Shown here: positions 9,584 to 16,702 of the stretch, piece after piece
Position numbering within the stretch: the stretch's first letter is position 1
Layout of the letters: each line of letters opens with the position of its first letter
Assembly: GCF_009828105.1 (NCBI RefSeq)
Contig: NZ_WTYQ01000002.1
Location: forward strand, 248,001 to 312,000
Length of the DNA stretch: 64,000 nucleotides
Source of the DNA: Altericroceibacterium indicum
Lineage (GTDB): Bacteria > Pseudomonadota > Alphaproteobacteria > Sphingomonadales > Sphingomonadaceae
Direction of reading: 5' to 3'
Position numbers and translations under genes: made by a program
The notes under the pieces: generated by a model
What the model was told of the DNA's origin: nothing
Database searches by the model: none
Seen by the model: only the letters and a program-made list of their open reading frames with translations

Positions 9584-9660
9584 TGGCGCGCCCGACAGGA
9601 TTCGAACCTGTGGCCTCAAGATTAGAAGTCTCGTGCTCTATCCAGCTGAGCTACGGGCGC
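9584..9660 (-). tRNA. tRNA-Arg (anticodon TCT)
   Basis: Read on the minus strand, the gene begins GCGCCCGTAGCTCAGC at 9660 and ends with acceptor CGGGCGC, discriminator G and an encoded CCA (9586-9584). The anticodon arm GACTTCTAATC gives TCT, which reads AGA/AGG arginine codons. The D-arm (AGCTCAGCTGGATAGAGC) and T-arm (AGGTTCGAATCCT) are intact. It sits between the TonB receptor and the queuosine transporter gene, with no integrated element next to it. Confidence 0.97.
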
Positions 9661-9717
9661 ATCGGGAGGCTCCATAGCGTGCTTTGCGCAAGACGCAAAT
9701 CGGGTTAATCATCTCAC

Positions 9718-10455
9718 ATGGGCAGGGATCGCAATTTGCAACCGCATCGTCACACTACAGAACCGCGCTTTCGCTATTTCGATTACGTGATGGCGGCTTT
9801 TGTCACGATTTTGTTGCTCTCCAACATCATCGGCGCATCCAAACCATCTTACATCCCCCTGCCCGATGGGTCGCAATGGTCCTTCGGTGCGGGCGTCTTG
9901 TTCTTTCCCATCGGTTATATCATTGGTGACGTGCTGACCGAAGTCTATGGCTATGCTCGCGCAAGGCGGGTGATCTGGACCGGTTTTGCGGCACTGATTT
10001 TTATGGCCTTCATGGCCTATGTCGTCGTCAAACTGCCTCCTGCCGATGGCTGGCCGGGACAGGAATCCTACGAATTTGTATTCGGCAACAGTTGGCGAAT
10101 CGTGATGGCATCGATCGCCGCATTCTGGGCAGGCGAATTCGCCAATTCCTATGTTCTGGCCCGAATGAAAGTGCTGACCAAAGGCAAGGCCTTGTGGAGC
10201 CGCACCATTGGATCAACCATCGTCGGACAGGCGCTGGACAGCATCATCTTCTATCCATTGGCATTCTATGGCCTTGCAGGCTGGCCACCGGAACAATTGA
10301 TGGAAGTGGTTATTTCCCAATGGGTTATAAAAACGAGTTGGGAAATCCTGCTGACACCGGTGACCTATATAGTGATTGGTTTTCTGAAGCGGCGAGAAGG
10401 GGTGGAGACTTTCGATAACAATACGAATTTCTCCCCCTTCGCTCGCAGTGACTGA
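9718..10455 (+). CDS. yhhQ: Queuosine precursor transporter (QueT/YhhQ family)
   Basis: 245-residue integral membrane protein of the vitamin-uptake fold. It imports the queuosine precursors preQ0/preQ1, which feed Q34 modification of GUN-anticodon tRNAs. The conserved family segments are visible: LLLSNIIGASKP in TM1, FPIGYIIGDVLTEVYGYARARRVIW, ASIAAFWAGEFANSYVLARMK, and TIVGQALDSIIFYPLAFYG. Six to seven hydrophobic segments fit the family. The gene lies alone behind tRNA-Arg. The window also carries queF at 47501, so the organism appears able both to salvage and to make queuosine. Length and motifs are normal. Confidence 0.92.
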   Translation: MGRDRNLQPHRHTTEPRFRYFDYVMAAFVTILLLSNIIGASKPSYIPLPDGSQWSFGAGVLFFPIGYIIGDVLTEVYGYARARRVIWTGFAALIFMAFMAYVVVKLPPADGWPGQESYEFVFGNSWRIVMASIAAFWAGEFANSYVLARMKVLTKGKALWSRTIGSTIVGQALDSIIFYPLAFYGLAGWPPEQLMEVVISQWVIKTSWEILLTPVTYIVIGFLKRREGVETFDNNTNFSPFARSD

Positions 10456-10467
10456 CGCCGGGTCTGC

Positions 10468-10656
10468 TCAATCGACAAGGAAGGCAATCAGCAGGTAGAT
10501 CAGGATAAAGCTGCCAAAACCGACCAAGGTGCCGGCAACAAAGATCAGCCGGACGATCATCGGATCGATTTTGAAATAATCGGCAAGCCCGGCGCATACG
10601 CCCAAAAACTTGCCGGAAGCTTTGTTCAGATGAAGTTTGACGGGTTCCTGGCTCAT
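10468..10656 (-). CDS. PspC domain-containing small membrane protein
   Basis: 62-residue protein consisting of a single PspC domain: KASGKFLGVCAGLADYFKID, then PMIVRLIFVAGTLVGFGSFILIYLLIAFLVD forming one or two membrane segments. PspC proteins are inner-membrane parts of the phage-shock/envelope-stress response; in alphaproteobacteria such stand-alone copies are common and poorly studied. The start ATG at 10656 overlaps the stop of the upstream small gene by one base (TAATG), indicating translational coupling. It converges on the queuosine transporter, with 12 bases between the stops. Confidence 0.85.
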   Translation of the reverse strand: MSQEPVKLHLNKASGKFLGVCAGLADYFKIDPMIVRLIFVAGTLVGFGSFILIYLLIAFLVD

Positions 10657-10787
10657 TATGCAATAATCCCGGCAAGAAGCTGACCCTGAGGCGCAGTTGA
10701 GAAGCTTGCGACCAGCAGCATACCAGTGATGGCAGCAGCGCCGAGAGCAGCAAGAGCACGATGGGCGAAAAGGTTGAAAGCGTTCAT
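10656..10787 (-). CDS. Small hydrophobic protein, translationally coupled to PspC
   Basis: 43-residue protein beginning MNAFNLFAHRALAALGAAA, with one hydrophobic segment (ITGMLLVASF) and a short polar tail. AGGGG lies 8 bases before the ATG at 10787, a good ribosome binding site that argues for a real start. Its stop overlaps the PspC start (TAATG). No family is recognised. Position and coupling suggest a role with the PspC protein in envelope homeostasis, but this is inference only. Confidence 0.7.
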   Translation of the reverse strand: MNAFNLFAHRALAALGAAAITGMLLVASFSTAPQGQLLAGIIA

Positions 10788-11008
10788 GTGATATTCCCCT
10801 ATTTTGGTTCGTTGCGGCGACAGTGCCGCGATGCAAACACCTTTGCACAAGCCGTGCCAGTTTTGATTTTTCCTAGAAATCCGCCATTTTTTGAAATCAT
10901 GCCGCTCTGCAAAAATTGCTCAATGCTGAACAATGGGAATTTTCACCAATTTTCGGTATTGAAGATTTTCATGGCTTGGACAAATTTCCTTCTCTAGGCC
11001 GAAACGGC

Positions 11009-12097
11009 ATGGCGCTGGACCGGATCACCCTTTCAACATTCCGAAATCATCGGGAGAGCCGTCTCGATGGAAGCGCGCATTTCAACTTGCTGATCGGCGC
11101 GAATGGCGCGGGCAAAACCAATCTGCTCGAAGCCCTGTCACTTTTCGCACCGGGACGCGGATTGCGCCGAGCACGCCTGCCAGACATGGCGGGAATGAAT
11201 GGCAATGGCGGTTTTTCCATCAGCGCCGCGCTCAATCCCGGCGATGGCGGGGAAGCTGTCATCCTTGGCACTGGAACCGAACCGGTCCGCCCCAGCCGCC
11301 GCATTGTTCAGGTCAATGGTGCAGACACCAGTGCGATCAGTCTGGGGGAATGGCTCTCTATCGGTTGGCTGACGCCGGCTATGGATGGCTTGTTCACCGA
11401 CAGCGCCGGCGCACGCAGGCGCTATATGGACCGGATGGCGCTAGGTATTGATCCGGGGCACGCTCGCTTCGCCAACCGCTATGAAGCAGCCTTGCGCGAA
11501 CGCAATCGCCTGCTGTCCGATGATCGCGAGCCTGAGGCGCCATGGCTTGATGCTGTGGAGATGCAGCTTTCAGAAGCTGGTGCCGCCCTCGCCCAGGGTC
11601 GGGAACGGTTGATAGCGCTGATTTCCGCTGTTCTGGATCGCTTGCCAGACCAGCCATTCGCCCGACCTACATTGCATTATGTGCCCGGAGGCCCTTCGGA
11701 CCAACAAATGCTGGCAACGGAACTTGCCCGCAACCGCCGCCGTGACCGCGCTGCACAACGCACGCTCATCGGACCGCATCGCGATGAGCTGGAGGTGACA
11801 ATGGCTGGAAAGGGCGTCCCTGCCGCCCATTCCTCCACCGGCGAACAGAAGGCCATGTTGCTCGCCATCACCCTCGCCCATGCCGAATTGTCCTCAGATG
11901 GGCGCCCTAGCCTGTTGCTGCTTGATGAAGTAGCCGCCCATCTCGACCCGGTGCGCCGTGCCGCGCTGTTTGAAAGACTTAGGCAGGGCAGCGGGCAAAT
12001 CTGGCTGACCGGGACAGAGCTTGCGCCCTTTTCCGAAATTGACGGGGAAGCGGCCATATGGCGTGTGTCGGCGGGTGAATTGGAGCGCCTCAGCTAA
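11009..12097 (+). CDS. recF: DNA replication and repair protein RecF
   Basis: 362-residue SMC-like ATPase that helps load RecA at gaps through the RecFOR pathway. Walker A is GANGAGKT at residues 30-37 (LLIGANGAGKTNLLEALSLFAPGRGLR). The family motif 'LTPAMDGLFTDSAGARRRYMDRMA' follows, then the signature STGEQKAMLLAI and Walker B LLLLDEVAAHLD. The start at 11009 (MALDRITLSTFRNHR) matches the usual RecF N-terminus; the frame remains open further upstream to 10916, but those codons do not look like RecF. The length is normal (about 360). It is monocistronic here and not linked to dnaA/dnaN, as is frequent in sphingomonads. Confidence 0.95.
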   Translation: MALDRITLSTFRNHRESRLDGSAHFNLLIGANGAGKTNLLEALSLFAPGRGLRRARLPDMAGMNGNGGFSISAALNPGDGGEAVILGTGTEPVRPSRRIVQVNGADTSAISLGEWLSIGWLTPAMDGLFTDSAGARRRYMDRMALGIDPGHARFANRYEAALRERNRLLSDDREPEAPWLDAVEMQLSEAGAALAQGRERLIALISAVLDRLPDQPFARPTLHYVPGGPSDQQMLATELARNRRRDRAAQRTLIGPHRDELEVTMAGKGVPAAHSSTGEQKAMLLAITLAHAELSSDGRPSLLLLDEVAAHLDPVRRAALFERLRQGSGQIWLTGTELAPFSEIDGEAAIWRVSAGELERLS

Positions 12098-12116
12098 GCG
12101 CTCCATCTCTTAACCC

Positions 12117-12827
12117 TCACTTCTTCGCAGGCAGCGCCTTGGCAACTGCATTCGATGTTGCAGACACGAGTTCCTCCACACCGCGCGCAGTGGGGTGAAC
12201 GTGATCCTTCTGAATGAGGTCAGGTCTATCTGCCACGGCCTCAAGGAAGAAAGGTACCAGCTTGGCGTCATATTTTTCGGCCAGATAGGGATAAATCCCA
12301 TCAAATTCGCGCTGATATTTTGCCCCTAGATTGGGCGGCGCTCGCATTCCCATCAACAGGATTGGAATTTTCCGCCTCTGCAATTCTTCGAGGATTCCGC
12401 TGAGGTTCTGCCGCGCTTCGGCTGGTGAGAGGCCGCGTAAAAGGTCATTCCCGCCCAGTTCCACTATGGCCAATTCCGGCTTGTCCGGCTGGCTATCCAG
12501 CACGAATTTGATTCGCTGCAGCCCTGCCGCAGTGGTGTCACCCGAAACGCCGGCATTAATGATTCTGGCATTGATGCCATGGCTGCGCAGCGCAGTTTCC
12601 AGCTTTGCCGGATAGCTCTCCCCCTTATCAAGGCCATAGCCTGCAAACAGGCTGTCTCCGAAGGCGAGAATCACGCGCGATTCGCCCATTACGGGATGCG
12701 GATCAGTTGATTCATCCGCAACATTTGTCGGCTTCGGCGTGGGCGCCGCATCATTGCCGCTTCCGCAGGCACTCAGCGCCACTACGAGAAGACAGGTTAA
12801 AAGAGTTGAACTTGTGCGAAAACGCAT
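12117..12827 (-). CDS. Arylesterase / SGNH (GDSL) hydrolase lipoprotein, TesA-like
   Basis: 236-residue secreted hydrolase. The start at 12827 gives a lipoprotein signal with lipobox LSAC, then a low-complexity linker (PTPKPTNVADEST). The SGNH blocks are all present: block I AFGDSLFAGYGL with the nucleophile Ser, the Gly of NAGVSGDTTA, block III ELGGNDLLRG, and block V KDHVHPTARG with catalytic Asp and His. TesA-type enzymes hydrolyse acyl-esters and thioesters in the periplasm. It is divergent from the ABC transporter genes, an arrangement conserved for TesA and the YbbA/YbbP transporter in many proteobacteria, which supports the assignment. It converges on recF with 19 bases between them. 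Confidence 0.92.
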   Translation of the reverse strand: MRFRTSSTLLTCLLVVALSACGSGNDAAPTPKPTNVADESTDPHPVMGESRVILAFGDSLFAGYGLDKGESYPAKLETALRSHGINARIINAGVSGDTTAAGLQRIKFVLDSQPDKPELAIVELGGNDLLRGLSPAEARQNLSGILEELQRRKIPILLMGMRAPPNLGAKYQREFDGIYPYLAEKYDAKLVPFFLEAVADRPDLIQKDHVHPTARGVEELVSATSNAVAKALPAKK

Positions 12828-12873
12828 GGAATGCTCCCTTGCTCTGCCCCCTTCCCTATGCCATCGCTGGCCT

Positions 12874-13575
12874 GTGACAAAGCCCCATGACGCGCAAAAC
12901 GCCATTATGGCGCGCAACCTTCGCCTGACACTGGGGGACGGCCCTTCGGCTGTCGAAATCCTGCGTGGTATCGATCTCACCGTTCCTGACGGGCAGGTGC
13001 TGGCTTTGCTGGGGCCATCGGGCTCAGGGAAAAGTTCTTTAATGTCCGTGCTTTCCGGGCTGGAACGCGCCAGCAGCGGCTCGCTGAATGTGGCGGGCCA
13101 AGACTTTGCAACTTTGAGTGAGGATGAACTGGCACGGGCCCGGCGTGGGCGGATCGGCATTGTCCTGCAAGCCTTCCACCTGCTGCCTACCATGTCAGCG
13201 CGTGAAAACGTCGCGACGCCGTTGGAACTGGCGGGACAAAGCAATGCTTGGGATCGCGCAGGGGCAGAATTGGAAGCGGTGGGGCTTGGCCATCGCTTAG
13301 GGCATTATCCCGCGCAGCTTTCCGGTGGGGAACAGCAACGGGTGGCAATTGCCCGCGCGATTGCGCCGCATCCTTCGCTGATTTTCGCCGATGAACCGAC
13401 CGGAAACCTTGATGCAACCACCGGCAAGGACATCATCGAATTGCTCTTCGCCCGGCGCGAAGCCAGCGGTGCCACATTGATAATTATCACGCATGATCAG
13501 GCACTTGCGGAGCTTTGTGATCGGATTGTCACCATCGCGGATGGGGCCATCGCCAGCGATGTTCTGAGCCGATGA
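12874..13575 (+). CDS. ABC transporter ATP-binding protein (YbbA/LolD family)
   Basis: ATPase of the MacB/LolD-like class. Walker A GPSGSGKSS, Q-loop VLQAFHLLPTMSARENV, signature LSGGEQQRVAIARA, Walker B LIFADEPTGNLD and H-switch ITHD are intact. The start is uncertain. GTG at 12874 gives 233 residues with the first strand placed as in LolD; ATG at 12907 gives 222 residues but leaves little before that strand. Neither has a strong ribosome binding site. The stop overlaps the permease start (ATGA at 13572-13575). YbbA/YbbP pairs lie beside TesA-like esterases elsewhere, as here, and are thought to work on lipids or envelope material, though this is unproven. Confidence 0.92.
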   Translation: MTKPHDAQNAIMARNLRLTLGDGPSAVEILRGIDLTVPDGQVLALLGPSGSGKSSLMSVLSGLERASSGSLNVAGQDFATLSEDELARARRGRIGIVLQAFHLLPTMSARENVATPLELAGQSNAWDRAGAELEAVGLGHRLGHYPAQLSGGEQQRVAIARAIAPHPSLIFADEPTGNLDATTGKDIIELLFARREASGATLIIITHDQALAELCDRIVTIADGAIASDVLSR

Positions 13576-16103
13576 ATGACCTGAGCTGGAGCGCGGCATG
13601 GCACATTGCGCGGCGCGATTTGCACCAGCGTTTCAGAGGCTTACGGCTGCTTTTGGTGTGCCTGATGCTGGGCGTTGGCGCTTTGGCGGCAATTGGTTCG
13701 CTGACCGGTGCAATCCGGAACGAACTGGCGTCTCAGGGGCAGGAAATCCTCGGCGGCGACTTGCAGGTTGAGGTGTGGCAACGGCCTTTGAATGCGGCTG
13801 AACTGGCGTTTTTGACGCCGCATGGCACGGTTTCGCGCGGTTTACGCATTCCCGCCATGGTGACAGCCGGCGACCTTGCGGCCTCTGTCGAGATGAAAGC
13901 GGTGGACGCCAATTGGCCGCTTTATGGGCAGTTCACACTGGCCGATGGCACCAAAGCTGCTGCGCCCCCTAAAGGGTGCACATGGCTGTCTAAAGATACC
14001 TCAGAGCGACTTAACGTTACCAAGGGGAACACAATACAGGTTGGCAGCGCGCAGTTAAAAGTCTGCGGGATTGTCGGCACTGAACCAGACCGATTGGGTG
14101 AAGGTTTCAACCTCGGCCCGACCATGATCGTCGATTTTGAAACGCCGGCGCAAGCAGGTCTGACCGCACCGGGAGCGTTTTACGAAACCAAGACCCGCCT
14201 CAGAATCGAAGATGGCACCTCCGCGCTTGATCTGAAGCAAGAAGCGGAAAAACGCTTCGCCAATGCCGGGCTTGAATTCAAAACATCGGACAAGGCCTCG
14301 CCGGGGGCAGAACGCTTCGTCAGCCAGATGGGCGAATTTCTGACTCTTGTTGGCCTTGCTGCACTGGTGATTGCCGGGATCGGCATTGGCGGGGGTGTCG
14401 CGTCTTATCTCGATGCGCGCCGCGCCAGTATCGCCACTTTGAAAATCCTCGGCGCGACAAGCCGCGACATTGCCCGGATCTATGCCCTGCAAGTCGGCAC
14501 GGCAGCGCTGGCAGGCGCAGGAATAGGGCTGATTGCGGGCGTCTGCGTCACGCCGCTGCTGACCCATGCTTTGAGCGCGCTGCTGCCGGTGCGCGGCGGC
14601 ATCTTGTTTGACCCGCTGGCGTTGTTGCGCGCAGCTGCTTTCGGGCTGTTGGTGGCGCTGGTCTTTGCCGCACCACCGATTCTGCGGGCGCGCAATTATC
14701 CGGCCATGGCATTGATGCGAGAGCGGGTTGCGCCATTGGTGCAGGCATGGCGGCCAGCCGCCCTACCCGTCATCCTCGGCCTTGGCGGGATTATCGCGCT
14801 GGTGTTGATCGGCAGCCCGCAAAAGCTTTTAAGTGGCGGCTTTCTGTTGGGAGCCGCTTTGCTGCTGGGTCTGCTGGCCCTGCTCGGCCGGGGCATCCGC
14901 GCCCTTGCCGCCCGTGCGCCCCGCCCCAAAAGCCCTATCTTGCGGGCAGCGTTGGCCAATATTTACCGCCCCGGTGCCTCTACGCCTGCGTTGGTGACGG
15001 CGCTTGGCTTTGGCCTTTCCGCCTTTGTTTTGCTGGCAGCAGTACAGACCAGCCTCGATGCCAATATCGCCCGCTCTGTTCCTGAAAGAGCGCCCGATTA
15101 TTTCATGCTCGATGTGCCGCCTGATCGGGTGGATGTGCTGAACACTTTGGTGGAGCAGGCCGTTCCCGGCACCAAAATCCGCACGGAACCCACATTGCGC
15201 GGCGCTGTGCTGGCCTATGGGCCGGAAGATCGCCCCACCGTTGTGGCTGATCTGGACAAACTCCCCGAAGGCGCATGGGCGCTGCGCGGCGAGCGCGGGC
15301 TGACCTATGCGGACAGTCTGCCGGAAGGCAATTCCATTACCCAGGGCACATGGTGGCCGGAAAATTACACCGGCGAACCTTTGGTCTCGGTCGATCAGGA
15401 TCTCGCTGATATTCTGGGCCTCAAAATCGGCGATATTCTCCGCATCAGCCTGTTAGGCACAGAGCGGCAGGCGCGGATTGCCAATTTCCGCCAGATTGAC
15501 TGGGAAAGCCTTGGCTTCAACAATGTCTTTGTCTTCTCCCCCAATGCTCTGGAAGACGCCCCGCATAATCTGGCCGCGACATTGGACTTCCCCGATGGAG
15601 CGGTATCCGATGCGGCAACCGGCCCGCTGCTGCGCCAATTGGTCGCCGCTTTTCCAGCCAGTTCGGTGATTGAAGTGGGGCCAATCCTGAAAGAAGCGCG
15701 AACGATCCTCGATCAGGTAGGAACCGCGATCCTCGCCGCCGCTTCAGTGGCCGTGCTGGCCGGCATAGCCGTGCTGCTGGGCGCGTTGGCCGCTGCGCGT
15801 GCTGCGCGGCGTTATGACACGGTGATCCTGCGCGTGCTGGGTGCCAGCCGCCGCCAATTGGTGCTGATGCAGCTTGCCGAATTTGGTTTGCTGGCCCTGA
15901 TTCTGGGCTGTGTGGCGCTATTGCTGGGCGGCACCATGGGATGGCTCGTCATCACGCAATTGTTCGCCTTTGACTGGCTGCCGGACTGGCCGCGCGTGCT
16001 GGCAGTGCTGGGCGCTGGTGTGGCGCTGGTGCTGGCCTTTGCGCTGGGAACTTCACTTCCCTTGCTAAAGGCAAAGCCAGCGCAATCCCTGCGAACATTA
16101 TAG
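13572..16103 (+). CDS. ABC transporter permease, FtsX-like (YbbP family)
   Basis: 843-residue inner-membrane permease with the layout of YbbP: one N-terminal TM (LLLVCLMLGVGALAAIGSL), a large periplasmic domain, an FtsX domain (about residues 255-375, with GIGIGGGVASYLDARRASIATLKILGA), two further TM hairpins, a second periplasmic domain, and a C-terminal FtsX domain (YDTVILRVLGASRRQLVLMQ). The two FtsX motifs 'A.LK.LGA' and 'ILRVLGAS' mark the coupling helices for the ATPase. Its start overlaps the ATPase stop. Type VII ABC systems of this kind do mechanotransmission or lipoprotein/lipid handling rather than classical import; the substrate is unknown. Confidence 0.93.
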   Translation: MNDLSWSAAWHIARRDLHQRFRGLRLLLVCLMLGVGALAAIGSLTGAIRNELASQGQEILGGDLQVEVWQRPLNAAELAFLTPHGTVSRGLRIPAMVTAGDLAASVEMKAVDANWPLYGQFTLADGTKAAAPPKGCTWLSKDTSERLNVTKGNTIQVGSAQLKVCGIVGTEPDRLGEGFNLGPTMIVDFETPAQAGLTAPGAFYETKTRLRIEDGTSALDLKQEAEKRFANAGLEFKTSDKASPGAERFVSQMGEFLTLVGLAALVIAGIGIGGGVASYLDARRASIATLKILGATSRDIARIYALQVGTAALAGAGIGLIAGVCVTPLLTHALSALLPVRGGILFDPLALLRAAAFGLLVALVFAAPPILRARNYPAMALMRERVAPLVQAWRPAALPVILGLGGIIALVLIGSPQKLLSGGFLLGAALLLGLLALLGRGIRALAARAPRPKSPILRAALANIYRPGASTPALVTALGFGLSAFVLLAAVQTSLDANIARSVPERAPDYFMLDVPPDRVDVLNTLVEQAVPGTKIRTEPTLRGAVLAYGPEDRPTVVADLDKLPEGAWALRGERGLTYADSLPEGNSITQGTWWPENYTGEPLVSVDQDLADILGLKIGDILRISLLGTERQARIANFRQIDWESLGFNNVFVFSPNALEDAPHNLAATLDFPDGAVSDAATGPLLRQLVAAFPASSVIEVGPILKEARTILDQVGTAILAAASVAVLAGIAVLLGALAAARAARRYDTVILRVLGASRRQLVLMQLAEFGLLALILGCVALLLGGTMGWLVITQLFAFDWLPDWPRVLAVLGAGVALVLAFALGTSLPLLKAKPAQSLRTL

Positions 16104-16114
16104 CACATAGAAAA

Positions 16115-16141
16115 GGGGCAGCGACGTGAACGTCCTGCCCC
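16115..16141. terminator. Bidirectional terminator between the permease and DUF805 genes
   Basis: GGGGCAG (16115-16121) pairs with CTGCCCC (16135-16141), with an inner ACGT/ACGT pairing. On the minus strand it is followed by TTTTCT, and on the plus strand by CTTTGCCTGTTGTTT. It sits between two convergent stop codons, so it probably serves both genes. Confidence 0.75.
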
Positions 16142-16168
16142 CTTTGCCTGTTGTTTAGCTATGGAAAC

Positions 16169-16621
16169 TTATTCAAAAACCTCGGCACTATGTGGGTTCT
16201 TGGGGTCAGGGCCGAAACGGTTAGGGCCTTCTGTGCCAGGCAAGGCCATCAGCACCAGATAGCCGATCGAAACCAAAATCCCGACATATGGAACGTTGGA
16301 AAGCACGGCAAAGCCCAGATACCACCAGCCGGACATATCACGATCGTGCAGGCGACGGACATTGACGGCGATACTCGGGATCAGAAGCGCCAGAACCACG
16401 ATACCCATCAGAATGGCAAAGACAATGAAGGTGCCGCCTCCTGCCATGTTTTCAAGCGCTGCGGGGTCTTCCAGAGTGGAAAGAGACGCCCCCGAGAACA
16501 AGCCAATTGCCAGGACAGCCAGGATGATCACATAACCCAGCGTGAACATCCAAAATTCCTTGCGCCGTGAACGCCCGGAAAAATCAGCATATCGCTTCAG
16601 CGGCAACAACATCCATTCCAT
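16169..16621 (-). CDS. DUF805 domain-containing membrane protein
   Basis: 150-residue protein with the DUF805 hallmark start: MEWMLLPLKRYADFSGRSRRKEFWMF, then membrane helices at LGYVIILAVLAIGLF, GTFIVFAILMGIVVLALLIPSIAV and GILVSIGYLVLMALPG. The internal motif NVRRLHDRDMSGWWYL is the family's most conserved block (R.LHD...SGWW). DUF805 proteins are small inner-membrane proteins of unknown function (E. coli YhaH/YhaI). It is monocistronic and shares a bidirectional terminator with the ABC permease. Confidence 0.9.
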   Translation of the reverse strand: MEWMLLPLKRYADFSGRSRRKEFWMFTLGYVIILAVLAIGLFSGASLSTLEDPAALENMAGGGTFIVFAILMGIVVLALLIPSIAVNVRRLHDRDMSGWWYLGFAVLSNVPYVGILVSIGYLVLMALPGTEGPNRFGPDPKNPHSAEVFE

Positions 16622-16702
16622 AGTTTCAAATCCTTACTTCCAAACATGATCTTGTAAGATCAAGCATGTTGCGAGAAAAAGTAAACCCGGAATGGAATCT
16701 AA

